The notes: generated by a model from the letters alone, not told the origin. Positions 45,208 to 54,372 are shown, counted from the first letter of the stretch. The stretch is 64,000 nucleotides of DNA from Bradyrhizobium erythrophlei (GCF_900129425.1 NZ_LT670817.1:2046001-2110000), one strand, 5' to 3'. Translations and numbers: made by a program.

Positions 45208-46008
45208 ATGACCAATCTGGACGACTATCGCATTCGCGAGCAACCCTATTACAAGCTGGTTGGCACCGAGATCGCGCTGTTCGAGGCTGCGCATCAGGTG
45301 CGCATGCCGATGATGCTGAAAGGCCCGACCGGCTGCGGCAAGACCCGTTTCATCGAATTCATGGCCTGGCGCCTGAAAAAGCCGCTGATCACCGTCGCCT
45401 GCCACGAGGACATGACCGCCTCCGACCTCGTCGGCCGGTTCCTGCTCGATGCCAATGGCACAGTCTGGCACGATGGACCATTGACCAATGCGGTTCGCTA
45501 CGGCGCGATCTGCTATCTCGATGAGATTGTCGAGGCGCGCCAGGACACCACTGTCGTTATCCATCCTCTGACGGACGACCGACGTATCCTGCCACTGGAG
45601 AAGAAGAACGAACTGGTCCGTGCGCATCCGGACTTCCATCTGGTGATCTCATACAACCCCGGCTATCAGAGCGTCCTGAAGGACCTGAAGGAATCGACCA
45701 AACAGCGTTTTGGCGCGATCGATTTCCACTATCCCGCCGCTGATATCGAGACCGAGATCGTCGCCCACGAGGCCGGCATCGCCACCGCCGCCGCGCGCAC
45801 TCTGGTCGAGATCGGCATCCGCTCGCGCAACCTGCGCGGCCACGGCCTGGACGAGGGCGCCTCGACGCGCATGCTGATTCACGCCGGACGGCTGGTGGCC
45901 AAGGACGTGTCGTTCAACGCAGCCTGCGATGCCGCGCTGGTACTGCCGATCACCGACGATCCGGACATGCGCGAAGCGCTCAAGGACGCCATCGCTGCCT
46001 GCATCTAG
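45208..46008 (+). CDS. MoxR-type AAA+ ATPase, CbbQ/NorQ family
   Basis: 266 residues. Walker A GPTGCGKT (39-46), HEDMTASDLVGRFLLDANGT, Walker B ICYLDEI (101-107), then DDRRILPLEKKNELVRAHPD and the second-region VISYNPGYQS. CbbQ and NorQ proteins use ATP, with a VWA partner, to activate metalloenzymes or rescue inhibited enzymes (Rubisco, nitric-oxide reductase). Neither target is encoded here. The gene follows amiE by 170 bp with a hairpin between. Pseudomonas ami operons also carry an ATPase gene, amiB, making an amidase-pathway role plausible but unproven. Confidence 0.88.
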   Translation: MTNLDDYRIREQPYYKLVGTEIALFEAAHQVRMPMMLKGPTGCGKTRFIEFMAWRLKKPLITVACHEDMTASDLVGRFLLDANGTVWHDGPLTNAVRYGAICYLDEIVEARQDTTVVIHPLTDDRRILPLEKKNELVRAHPDFHLVISYNPGYQSVLKDLKESTKQRFGAIDFHYPAADIETEIVAHEAGIATAAARTLVEIGIRSRNLRGHGLDEGASTRMLIHAGRLVAKDVSFNAACDAALVLPITDDPDMREALKDAIAACI

Positions 46009-46024
46009 AGGCGGACACAGCGGG

Positions 46025-48298
46025 ATGATCAATCAAACGCCCTTTGCCGATCTCGTCGAATCCGGATTGGTCGGAGATCCCCGCAACGGTTCGATCTGGC
46101 GGTCGCTGAGACAGGTATTCAACAGTCATCAGCTCGCCGAATGGCGCGCCGATCTGGCACGATTGCACGCGAGCGGGCTCGGGCCCGCCGGGCTTGAAGC
46201 CTATATCGGCGCGGCCGGGACCCTCGCGGAGCACCGCGGGCCGCTGGCCGCGCTGGCGCTCGCCCCCTGCATTCTCGACGTCGAGCGGCATGCCGGCCGC
46301 GCCGCCGCCGCGGCACTCAGCGAGGCAACCTCGCCGGCGCTGCGCCATCTCGGCAATGAGCGCGATTTCCGCGATTGGCTCGATGCGGTCGCGGAACTGG
46401 CCGCGCAGGGGCCAGAATCGGTGATGCCGGTGCTGGCCCGCTCCGATAGTCTGCTCGCCGAACTCGGCGCCCACGGTTTTCGCGCCTGGGTGCTCGGAGG
46501 CCTCCGCGCCGGCGGCAGCAATCCCGAGCGCCGGCTGGCGCTGTTCAGCCTGTCCGACCCGCGCGCCTTCGATCTGTTTGAACAGGCGACGGGCGATATC
46601 GGGTTCACGGATCTCGAACGCGCGCTGAAGGCCTATCTGATGGCGCTGTTCCGGCAGAAGCCGTTCATCCGCGCCGTCGCCGGCACGCCGGGCGACTCCC
46701 TGCAGCGCCGCGCCGGTTTCGACCGCCGGTTCGTGCAGGTGCCGGCGCGCATGCGCGGCGTCGCGGCCACCTCGGTCAGGAGGGTCTATCGGGCGATGCT
46801 TGCCCATATCGGCGCGCATCTGGTCCATTCCGGGCCACGCTTCCAAATCCGCGGGCTGAAGCCGATGCAAGTAGCGCTGGTGTCCCTGATCGAGGACGCC
46901 CGGGTCGAGCAATTGGCGATGCGCGAGTTGCCCGGGCTGTTTCGGCTATGGGCGCCTTTCCATACCGCCCGCGCCGATGGTGGCGTCACTGCGCCGAGCC
47001 TGTTCGCGCGGTTGTCGCGGGCATTGATCGACCCAAACTATCGCGACGACGATCTGTGGGTGACAAAAGGCCGGCAGATGTTCTTCGCCGCCCGCGAGGC
47101 TTTGGCCGATCCTGGTATCAGTCGTCAGATCGGAAATCTGCTAGGCAACGATCTCGGCCAGATGCGCATCCAGTTCAACCCGCGCACCTATCGCGTCGAG
47201 CCGCTCTATCGCGACGACAATGCCGGCCTGTGGGACATCGACGACGCGCCGCCGCAGATGAGCGACGAACAGGACGCCATCGTTGAATCCGTGCGTATCG
47301 AGCGGACCCAGGACCTTGACGACAGCCGTGATCTGCAGAGATCGACTCCGGATGACGATGTCGGCCGAGCGACCGCGCGCGAATTGCGCGCCGACGAAGG
47401 CGTGCCGGTCGGCAAATATCCCGAATACGATTATCTGCTCGGTCGCGAACGCCCGGAATGGGCGACCGTGGTGGAGTATCAGCCGCAACCGGTCGACGCC
47501 ACACTGCTCGACCGCCAGGTGCAGAGCTATGGCGACATATTGAACCGGCTGGAGAATCTGGTTGGCGCCGCGCGGGTCAGCCGTCCGGCCCGGCTGCGCG
47601 GCCGCACCGAAGGTGACCGGCTCGATCTCGACGCCACGATCCAGGCGGCGATCGACCGTCGCGCGGGTCTCGCGCCGTCGCCGCGGGTCTATGAAAGCAC
47701 CGAGCGGCGCAACCGCGACCTGTCGGTGCTGGTGCTGCTCGACATTTCGGAATCGACCAAGGATTTCGTCAAAGGCAGTTCGACCACGATCCTGACCGTT
47801 GAGCGGATCGCTACCGCGCTGCTGTCCCAGGCCCTGTCCGACCTCGGCGACGCCTTTGCGGTTGCGGCCTTCTGCTCGAACGGCCGCGACGACGTCCGCT
47901 TCTATCCGGTAAAGGATTTCGACCAGCGATACGACCGCCACGCCCGCGCTCGACTCGCGGGCCTGCGCGGCGGCCTATCGACCCGGATCGGCGGCGCGAT
48001 ACGCCACGCTGGCGCGCTGGTGGGGGCGCAGCGGACCCATCGTCGGCTGGTACTGGTGGTCACGGACGGCGAACCGTCCGACATCGACGTCGCTGACCGG
48101 CGCTATTTCGTTGAGGATGCGCGCAAGGCGGTGCAGAGCCTCGCGCACAACGCGATCGACGTATTCGGAATCGGGCTCGACGGCGGCGGCACGGCCTATC
48201 TGGCGCGGATGTTCGGCCGACGGAATTTCGTCGTCATCGACCAGATCGCCCGTCTCCCCGACAAGCTGCCGCTGCTTTACATGCGCCTGACCAGCTGA
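46025..48298 (+). CDS. VWA-domain protein, CbbO/NorD family
   Basis: 757 residues from the ATG at 46025, 16 bp after the AAA+ gene. The C-terminal von Willebrand A domain has an intact MIDAS: D573-I-S575-E-S577 in LLDISEST, and T680-D681-G682 in VVTDGEPSD. The N-terminal ~450 residues are helical, with the CbbO/NorD landmarks ARVEQLAMRELPGLFRLW and YPEYDYLLGRERPEWATVVE. It should bind its target through the metal site and couple it to the hexameric AAA+ partner. CbbO or NorD names reflect family only. Confidence 0.87.
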   Translation: MINQTPFADLVESGLVGDPRNGSIWRSLRQVFNSHQLAEWRADLARLHASGLGPAGLEAYIGAAGTLAEHRGPLAALALAPCILDVERHAGRAAAAALSEATSPALRHLGNERDFRDWLDAVAELAAQGPESVMPVLARSDSLLAELGAHGFRAWVLGGLRAGGSNPERRLALFSLSDPRAFDLFEQATGDIGFTDLERALKAYLMALFRQKPFIRAVAGTPGDSLQRRAGFDRRFVQVPARMRGVAATSVRRVYRAMLAHIGAHLVHSGPRFQIRGLKPMQVALVSLIEDARVEQLAMRELPGLFRLWAPFHTARADGGVTAPSLFARLSRALIDPNYRDDDLWVTKGRQMFFAAREALADPGISRQIGNLLGNDLGQMRIQFNPRTYRVEPLYRDDNAGLWDIDDAPPQMSDEQDAIVESVRIERTQDLDDSRDLQRSTPDDDVGRATARELRADEGVPVGKYPEYDYLLGRERPEWATVVEYQPQPVDATLLDRQVQSYGDILNRLENLVGAARVSRPARLRGRTEGDRLDLDATIQAAIDRRAGLAPSPRVYESTERRNRDLSVLVLLDISESTKDFVKGSSTTILTVERIATALLSQALSDLGDAFAVAAFCSNGRDDVRFYPVKDFDQRYDRHARARLAGLRGGLSTRIGGAIRHAGALVGAQRTHRRLVLVVTDGEPSDIDVADRRYFVEDARKAVQSLAHNAIDVFGIGLDGGGTAYLARMFGRRNFVVIDQIARLPDKLPLLYMRLTS

Positions 48299-48300
48299 GC

Positions 48301-48324
48301 CTGGGCAGGACCATCACGATGCCG
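48301..48324 (+). repeat. 24-bp direct repeat, copy 1 (copy 2 at 49127-49150)
   Basis: The sequence beginning CTGGGCAGGACCATCACGAT and ending GCCG is identical at both sites, 826 bp apart. On the minus strand both read GIVMVLP preceded by different sequence, so they are two members of a repeat family. Confidence 0.8.
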
Positions 48325-48589
48325 GTATCGCGTTCTCGGGGCAAATAGATATGCGTCACGTCGGCAGCGAGAGGGTATGCGGCCGCATTCTCGCGGCGCG
48401 CTGCGCCCGAGCTTTGCGTTTGTTTGCCGCCCTCGACAAGAACAAGAGGGCGCAGGGAAAGCCGGGTGCGCGCTGCACCCGCGGTCTCGCGTGCCATAGG
48501 GTATAAGAGAACGCACACGAGCATACAGGTTCAGCGGAGGCAATCCGACTTTCCCTGCGCGATGGTTTTACGGCTTATTCCATGCTCTC

Positions 48590-48608
48590 CCCGGTGTCCG
48601 GGCTTTTT
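48590..48608 (+). terminator. Possible terminator after the AAA+/VWA genes
   Basis: CCCGG-TGT-CCGGG followed by CTTTTT. The stem is short (5 bp, GC only) and it lies 290 bp after the VWA stop inside repeat-like sequence, so its role for the ami operon is uncertain. Confidence 0.4.
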
Positions 48609-49508
48609 AGCCACCGTCGTCCGCTGGAAGTTTTGCTTCCCGCGAACTTGACACCAGCGTCGGGGTGCCAGGACCACACGGCTTCACCGTCCGCCATGGC
48701 TGCGTTCGTCATGCGCCGCCATCGCGTCCACCGCATCCCACCGCACGTTCGTGACGATCGCGAGCCGCCCCTCTCATCGGGTAGGACGGGCACGAATGTA
48801 GACTGATTTGCGAGTTCGGAAAAACAGAATATTTTTTCCAAGGGGCTTGACCGGGTTTTGGTGATTTGCCCGCCGGGTTGTTATGTCGCGGCTCGCTTTG
48901 GAATATTTCGCTTGCGCGCGAGGCGAAGCAGGACCTCATCCCCAGGGAGCGGCTGCTTGGCCGCGTCTCGAAGGATGGCCGCGAGTCCCTGCGTCGTGTC
49001 CATCCTTCGAGACGCTTGCGCCGCTCGCTGTGTATGGCATGGCGGAATACGGTACGCTATTCCGCCATGGGAACTGTGCCGATGCAGAGATCCCGGATAT
49101 CGCTGCGCTCATCCGGGCTACGCCTGCTGGGCAGGACCATCACGATGCCGATTTCGGGTTTCAGGATGTATCGGGTGAGATATCCGTCGCGTTCGATCCA
49201 TCGGCATTCGAGACCGCCCGACGTCTCCGTGTTCACCCTGGCAAAACGCATACGCAGAACGGTTGATCGGCTCGATCCGCAGGGGATGCCTCGATCATAT
49301 CGTGGTGTTCGGCGAACGCCATCTACGCCACGTGCTGCTGTCCTGCATGGACCATTCTAATGGCACGCACTCACTTATCGTTGAACAAGGATGCGCCGAT
49401 ATCACGTGCCGCCGAGGCAGTGGGGCGCATTCTGTGCTGTCCGATCCTGGGTGGACTGCATCACCAATATGCTTGGGCTTGATTTGCGGTAGGCACAGTC
49501 GCCAACCG

Positions 49509-50240
49509 CTATGCAACGATCGGGAGGAGACGCTCTACTTCGTCCCGCAGGTCCGCGATCGCCTTGCGATCGCCCGAGAGATGCCGCAGCAGGCATCGCT
49601 GGAAGAGTCCATCAAACAGCGCATAGAGGGCGCCCCGGGAGACGACCGGCTGTCGGCCACCAAGTGAGGCAAAGCGGGACGCGACGCGCCAAACCATATC
49701 TTCCAGGCTCTTGTCGATCTCGGCCACGTCGTCGCGAAAGGCGTCTTCAAACAGAGACTGCGAGCGAAGGTCGTACCAGAGGCGATGCATCCGGGCCTCG
49801 TCGCGAACCGTCTCGCCGAGCTTTTCCAGAAAACCCTTCATCAGTTCGTCGCGGCTTTGTGCCGCCGACGTGATCTGGTCGTACCGCGTGACGCACTTCG
49901 CCTTGTAGTGACGAACACAACAGCAGATCAGGTCGACCTTGTCGCTGAAATAATAGTGCAGCACGCCGTGCGTAAATTCGGATTTCTGCGCGATCTCACG
50001 CAGGCTGGTCCTCGCATAGCCGAGCTCAGCCAAGGTTTCCAGCGCAGCCTCGGCAAGTTCGATTCGGCGTGCACTGAATTTGTCAACACGCACACGCTCG
50101 ATTCGATCCGAGGGCCGGCTCGGCCGTCTCGTCGTTTCAATTTTCCGCTGCGTCGCTCCAGTTTCTCTCCGCACGCCTGAACTCCGAATCACCGCTTCAC
50201 CTCGGCAGCAATAATGCCCTGAAGCGCCCTGCAAAATCAT
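49509..50240 (-). CDS. TetR-family transcriptional regulator
   Basis: 243 residues from the ATG at 50240 (AGGAAA upstream). A GTG at 50192 with GAGG is an alternative, since conservation begins only near VRVDKFSARRIELAEAALET. The HTH reads LGYARTSLREIAQKSEFTHG then VLHYYFSDKVDL, a BetI-like variant. The C-terminal ligand domain is of unknown specificity. It diverges from the SDR operon, with CTTG-CAAG dyads in the shared promoter, and so probably controls the SDR/dehydrogenase/acyl-CoA-synthetase genes. Confidence 0.85.
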   Translation of the reverse strand: MILQGASGHYCCRGEAVIRSSGVRRETGATQRKIETTRRPSRPSDRIERVRVDKFSARRIELAEAALETLAELGYARTSLREIAQKSEFTHGVLHYYFSDKVDLICCCVRHYKAKCVTRYDQITSAAQSRDELMKGFLEKLGETVRDEARMHRLWYDLRSQSLFEDAFRDDVAEIDKSLEDMVWRVASRFASLGGRQPVVSRGALYALFDGLFQRCLLRHLSGDRKAIADLRDEVERLLPIVA

Positions 50241-50256
50241 CACCCAGTTTCCTGGT

Positions 50257-50315
50257 CAAGAATTACTTGACAAGTGTATAAATTTTGGACGATCGTCAAG
50301 ATATTCTTGGGCAAG
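50257..50315. promoter_or_regulatory. Candidate TetR operators in a divergent promoter
   Basis: ACTTGACAAGT (50265-50275) and CTTGGGCAAG (50306-50315) are short palindromes with the same CTTG/CAAG arms, about 40 bp apart, plus an upstream CAAG-AATTA-CTTG. They lie between the TetR start and the SDR leader. Confidence 0.45.
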
Positions 50316-50527
50316 TGTCAAATTTCCAAGCATCGCAGCCGGAAGAAGCTGCGCACGGGGAGGAAGAGCAGGCAGCACACCAGCGCCGTCCGACCGTTCA
50401 TTCCAGTCAGCCGAACGTTTTTTCTCAGCGGGGGACGAGTAACAAGCTCACCCCCGGGCGGCAGCTTCACCGTTCGGCAAGCAGCGGCACGTCACAAAAA
50501 CGAAAATCACAAAGCGAGGAGTACACG

Positions 50528-51330
50528 ATGAGCGAAAAAACTCTGGCAGGCCGCAAGGCTCTGGTCACTGGCGGCGCGCGAGGCATCGGCGCTGCGATCG
50601 CAGAGGCGCTTACGAACGCCGGTGCTGCCGTAATGATCGGCGATATTCTCTCCGATCTCGGCAAGGAAACCGCCAGCCGTCTTGCAAAAACAGGCGCCAA
50701 GACCGGCTTTGTAGAACTGAACGTCACCGACGACGCGCAATGGGAGAGGGCTGTCGCAACGACCATCGCCACGCTCAGTGGCTACGACATATTGATCAAC
50801 AATGCAGGCATCGAGGTTACCTCGCTCGTCGTGGATCTCAAGGCCGAGGATCTGCGCAGGATGTGCGACGTCAACATCGTCGGGACTGGTCTCGGCATGA
50901 AACATGCGTTTCGCGCGATGCGACCTGGCGGAGGTGCAGGTGCCGGTGGCGCCATCGTCAATGTCGCCTCGGTTGCGGCCACCATCGCATTCCCGGCCAT
51001 TGCGGGATACTCCGGCACGAAATCGGCCGTTGACCGCATGACGCGGGTTGCCGCGATGGAAGCAGGCAAGCTTGGTTACGGCGTGCGGGTCAACTGTCTC
51101 TACCCGGGCTTGTCCCCACCGACATGGGCATGCAACTGGCCAACGACATAGTCGCGGCAGGACTCGCACCGGACGCCGGCGCCGCCGTTGCCTCGGTCGT
51201 CGAACAGACGCCGCTTGGGCGATTGGGCGAGGTCGGCGACATGGCCGACGCCGCTGTTTTCCTCTGCTCCAACGAGGCGCGCTTCATCACGGGTGCCGGG
51301 CTGCCGGTCGATGGCGGCATGGGCATGTAA
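50528..51330 (+). pseudogene. SDR-family oxidoreductase gene with a frameshift
   Basis: From the ATG at 50528 (AGGAG 7 nt upstream) a classical SDR begins: cofactor motif TGGARGIG (14-21), LINNAG, VASVAATIAFPAIAGYSGTK with the active-site Tyr and Lys, and RVNCLYPG. At about 51110 the homology jumps to the next frame (MGMQLANDIVAAGLAPDAGA, GRLGEVGDMADAAVFLCSNE, GLPVDGGMGM, ending at 51330). One missing G after GGCTTG explains it. As read, the product would lose its last ~70 residues. A sequencing error is as likely as true inactivation, since the rest is undamaged. Confidence 0.85.
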
Positions 51331-51372
51331 ATCGGCAAACGCAAAGAATAGAAAATTCGGGAGGAAATGAAC

Positions 51373-52494
51373 ATGAGCGAGAAAAGGCCTGTCGTCGTCT
51401 ATGGTGTCTCTGGCTACACGGGGCGTCTGGTTTGTGAATATCTGCGGGAATACAACATTCCCTTTATTGCCGCCGGCCGCGACGCGGCCAAAGTGAAGGC
51501 CGTTGTCGAAAAAATTCCCGGCATCGAGACGGCGGATTACGAAATTGCCGAGGTTGAGCACACCGTCGAAGCGCTGACCAAGCTGTTCAAGGGCGCGCAG
51601 GTCGTCAGCAATATGGTCGGCCCATTTATCAAGTATGGCCCGGAAGTTGTCGAAGCCTGCCTCGCGGCCGGCTGTCATTACAGTGATACGACCGGCGAAC
51701 AGGACTGGGTGCTGCTGGCGCAGGAGCGCTGGGGGACAAAATTTGCGGCCAAGGGATTACTGCTCGCGCCGAACGTCGCGCAGATGTACACAACGGGAGA
51801 AATCGCGGCGAACATTTGCCTCGAAACGCCCGGCCTCGATACGCTCGACATCCTCGTGCTGTGGAAGGGGTTCCCGACCTACGCCTCGACGCAGACGATT
51901 TTCACCATCCTCAAGGCGAACTGGTACTATCTCGTCCAGAACAAATTTGTTGAATGGGATGTGACCGCCAATTTCGAGGTCAACGTTCCCGGTCAGCACG
52001 AGGGCGCAATAGCCGTACCCTGGGGCGGCACTGCGCATCCGGTCTGGTTCAAGAACGATCCGCGTGTGTCCAATTGCAGGGTGCTCGGCGGCGTCATGCA
52101 GCGCGACGTTATGTTGGGTGTGGTTCAAACCCAGGAGATGGTGAAGGAGAAAATCAAGCCGCTTCCGCCCGATCAGCAGGAGAAGGCGCTGGCTGACATC
52201 GCGGCGACACTGCAAGCAACCATGCCGCCGCGCGAGAATCCGCGCATCAATACCTCGATCGACTCCGTCTATGCGTCGGGACCGCTCGGTCGCGCCCATT
52301 GCGTGATCCACGGGAACTGCAATTACAAGCAGACCGGAATGCTGCAGGCCTACGCCGCATTTTCGCTGCTGCAGACTGCTCCGAGGAAGGTTGGCTTTGC
52401 CTCCGCCTGTCAGGCGTTCGGCCATCGGGAACTGCTAGGCCAGTTGCGAAGCTTCGGCCTGGTGATGAATCCAATTCTGACGGTTCACACTTGA
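51373..52494 (+). CDS. Saccharopine-dehydrogenase-like NAD(P)-binding protein
   Basis: 373 residues from the ATG at 51373, whose spacing from GGAGGA is better than that of the ATG 6 bp earlier. A Rossmann motif is present at the N-terminus (VVVYGVSGYTGRLVCEYLRE), then VVSNMVGPFIKYGPEVVEAC and YSDTTGEQDW, as in the saccharopine dehydrogenase/trans-acting enoyl reductase superfamily. True lysine metabolism is unlikely. In the company of an SDR and an acyl-CoA synthetase, a role in catabolism of a lipid- or terpenoid-like acid fits. Substrate unknown. Confidence 0.75.
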   Translation: MSEKRPVVVYGVSGYTGRLVCEYLREYNIPFIAAGRDAAKVKAVVEKIPGIETADYEIAEVEHTVEALTKLFKGAQVVSNMVGPFIKYGPEVVEACLAAGCHYSDTTGEQDWVLLAQERWGTKFAAKGLLLAPNVAQMYTTGEIAANICLETPGLDTLDILVLWKGFPTYASTQTIFTILKANWYYLVQNKFVEWDVTANFEVNVPGQHEGAIAVPWGGTAHPVWFKNDPRVSNCRVLGGVMQRDVMLGVVQTQEMVKEKIKPLPPDQQEKALADIAATLQATMPPRENPRINTSIDSVYASGPLGRAHCVIHGNCNYKQTGMLQAYAAFSLLQTAPRKVGFASACQAFGHRELLGQLRSFGLVMNPILTVHT

Positions 52495-52550
52495 TGCAAC
52501 CGAATGGCGCGGACGACCGCGCCATTCGCCTTCTTTCCGGGAGGTAGGCC

Positions 52551-54089
52551 GTGCGGCTTGTCGACTATCTGGATAAGGGCGCGTCGCTTGGTGGTGATGC
52601 TCCATGCCTGACCATGGACGGAAAGGACCTGAGCTATGTCGACGTGCAGCGCCTTAGCTATCGGATTGCACGCGGATTAGCCAATTCCGGCGTTACCCCA
52701 GGGGAGAAAGTCGCGATCCTGTCCGGCAACGATCCGATCGCCTTTGCCTGCGTGTTCGGAATTTCGCGCGCCGGAACCGTCTGGTGTCCGGTTAATCCAC
52801 GCAACGAGGCCGCAGAAAACCAGTTCATCCTCGATGCGTTCGATTGCAGCCTGTTGCTGTTTCACAGCGGCTTCGCGCCGATGGTCGACAAAATGAGGCC
52901 TCATCTGCCGAAGCTGCGCAGGCTCGTATGTCTGGACACCGACTTGTCCTTCGCGCCGTCATTCCAGCGTTGGCTTGCCGATGTTGGCGAGCAGTCCTTT
53001 CAGCGCGATCCAGTTGATGATCTTGCGCTCCTACCCGGCACCGGCGGAACCACCGGCAAACCCAAAGGCGTGATGCTCTCGGGCCGCAACATCGAAACGA
53101 TGACGGCGTTGACCCTGATGGGCTATCCATTCAAGGGGCGCCCGACCTATCTTGCGCTCGCGCCGCTGACGCATGCAGCCGGTGTGCTCTGTTTTCCCAT
53201 CATGACGCTCGGGGGCAGGGTGGTGATCATGCATCATCCGGACATCGGCGAATTCCTCGACTTGATCGCACGCTACCGGGTCACGCACACATTCCTTCCG
53301 CCAACCGTTATCTACATGCTGCTGGATCATCCGAAGCTTGAAAGCGCCGATCTCAGCTCGCTGCAATGCTTCTGGTATGGCGCGGCCCCGATCTCGGTGG
53401 CGCGCCTGACCGAGGCGCTGGAAAAGATCGGCCCGATGGCACAGCTGTTTGGGCAGACCGAGGCGCCGATGATGATCTCGATGATGCCACCCGAGGACCA
53501 TTACAATCCTGACGGTTCGATCGCGACTGGACGTCTGTCGTCGGCGGGGCGTGTTGGCCCGCTGGTTCGGGTCGGCATCATGGATGGCGAAGGTAATTTG
53601 ATGCCGGCCGGAGAACGCGGCGAAATCGTCGTTCGTGGATCGCTCGTGATGGATGGGTACTACAAGAACGCCGAAGCAACGGCGGAGGCCTCCACGCACG
53701 GCTGGCATCATACGGGTGACATCGGATACCTCGACGCAGACAATTTCCTTTATATTGTCGATCGCGCAAAAGACATGATCATTACTGGCGGCTTTAACGT
53801 CTATTCCGTCGAAGTTGAGAACGCCCTTCAGGCCCACGAAACCATTCAGGACTGTGCCGTCATCGGTTTGCCAGATGAGAAGTGGGGCGAACGTGTTGTC
53901 GCTGTGGTACAGCCGAGAACAGGACGCACCGTCGATGTCGCCGCACTATCGGCCTTCGTCAAGCAGCGGGTGGGCAGCGTCAAGACACCCAAGCAGATTG
54001 AAGTCTGGGATGACCTTCCGCGCTCCAAGGTCGGCAAGGTGCTGAAATCCGAGATCCGCGCCAGGATGCTGGTGAACGGGAAGACATGA
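52551..54089 (+). CDS. AMP-dependent acyl-CoA synthetase/ligase
   Basis: 512 residues from the GTG at 52551 (GGGAGG upstream). Adenylate-forming motifs: GTGGTTGKPKGV (163-174), the A5-like LFGQTEAP, YIVDRAKDMIITGGFNVYSV, and C-terminal RSKVGKVLK with the catalytic lysine. It activates a carboxylic acid through acyl-AMP to the CoA thioester. Chain length is not predictable. Third gene of the SDR operon. Long-chain and cyclohexanecarboxylate-type ligases are both close in sequence style. Confidence 0.88.
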   Translation: MRLVDYLDKGASLGGDAPCLTMDGKDLSYVDVQRLSYRIARGLANSGVTPGEKVAILSGNDPIAFACVFGISRAGTVWCPVNPRNEAAENQFILDAFDCSLLLFHSGFAPMVDKMRPHLPKLRRLVCLDTDLSFAPSFQRWLADVGEQSFQRDPVDDLALLPGTGGTTGKPKGVMLSGRNIETMTALTLMGYPFKGRPTYLALAPLTHAAGVLCFPIMTLGGRVVIMHHPDIGEFLDLIARYRVTHTFLPPTVIYMLLDHPKLESADLSSLQCFWYGAAPISVARLTEALEKIGPMAQLFGQTEAPMMISMMPPEDHYNPDGSIATGRLSSAGRVGPLVRVGIMDGEGNLMPAGERGEIVVRGSLVMDGYYKNAEATAEASTHGWHHTGDIGYLDADNFLYIVDRAKDMIITGGFNVYSVEVENALQAHETIQDCAVIGLPDEKWGERVVAVVQPRTGRTVDVAALSAFVKQRVGSVKTPKQIEVWDDLPRSKVGKVLKSEIRARMLVNGKT

Positions 54090-54183
54090 CGATGGCGCGG
54101 CAAGTACTCATAGCAGAGGTCGGCATTGGCGGAGCTGAAAAAGCATACGGCCAATAACATCGATGCCATCCTTCGCAGTCCCA

Positions 54184-54300
54184 TCAAAACTCGAAGTTCG
54201 AGTTCTCCAACAACCTCAAGACCGCGAGGGCGCTTGGCATCGACGACCCGGCGATGCTCCTGGCCAGCGCCGACAATGTGATCGAACGAAGTCGTCGCCG
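54184..54300 (+). pseudogene. ABC substrate-binding protein, C-terminal remnant
   Basis: The frame reads SKFEFSNNLKTARALGIDDP then AMLLASADNVIE. This is the C-terminus of the tryptophan-synthase-like ABC binding proteins common in Bradyrhizobium (KFELVINLKTAKALGLTIPP..LLARADEVIE). No upstream homology remains. It abuts an AAAGCGG-type repeat. Confidence 0.65.
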
Positions 54301-54345
54301 AATGTCACCTGTTGGCGCAAAGCGGGCCTTCGCTCACGCCCGGTC
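54298..54345 (+). repeat. AAAGCGG-type intergenic repeat
   Basis: CTGTTGGCGCAAAGCGGGCCTT matches the copies near 90 and 1055 with few changes. It lies directly after a gene remnant, as is usual for this repeat in the window. Confidence 0.5.
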
Positions 54346-54372
54346 TGGCGGCCTCGCGTGCTTCGTCCGCAT

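Larger units (their letters stand above)
48299..49508. other. Repeat-rich interval without genes
   Basis: Frames here have the look of noncoding repeats: SPDERSDIRD (minus strand, ~49080-49110) is a familiar translation of a Bradyrhizobium intergenic repeat. A 24-bp exact direct repeat is present at 48301-48324 and 49127-49150. The stretch 48415-48860 resembles repeat blocks seen between genes in this group. No protein-coding gene is supported. Confidence 0.55.

Noticed and set aside
45208..48298. Naming the AAA+/VWA genes norQ/norD or cbbQ/cbbO
   Set aside because: No nitric-oxide reductase or Rubisco gene is in the window. The names would imply a client that is not supported.
50285..50527. 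N-terminal extension of the SDR gene
   Set aside because: The upstream in-frame codons are polar and unconserved and run through the promoter. The ATG at 50528 has an ideal ribosome site and the standard SDR start.
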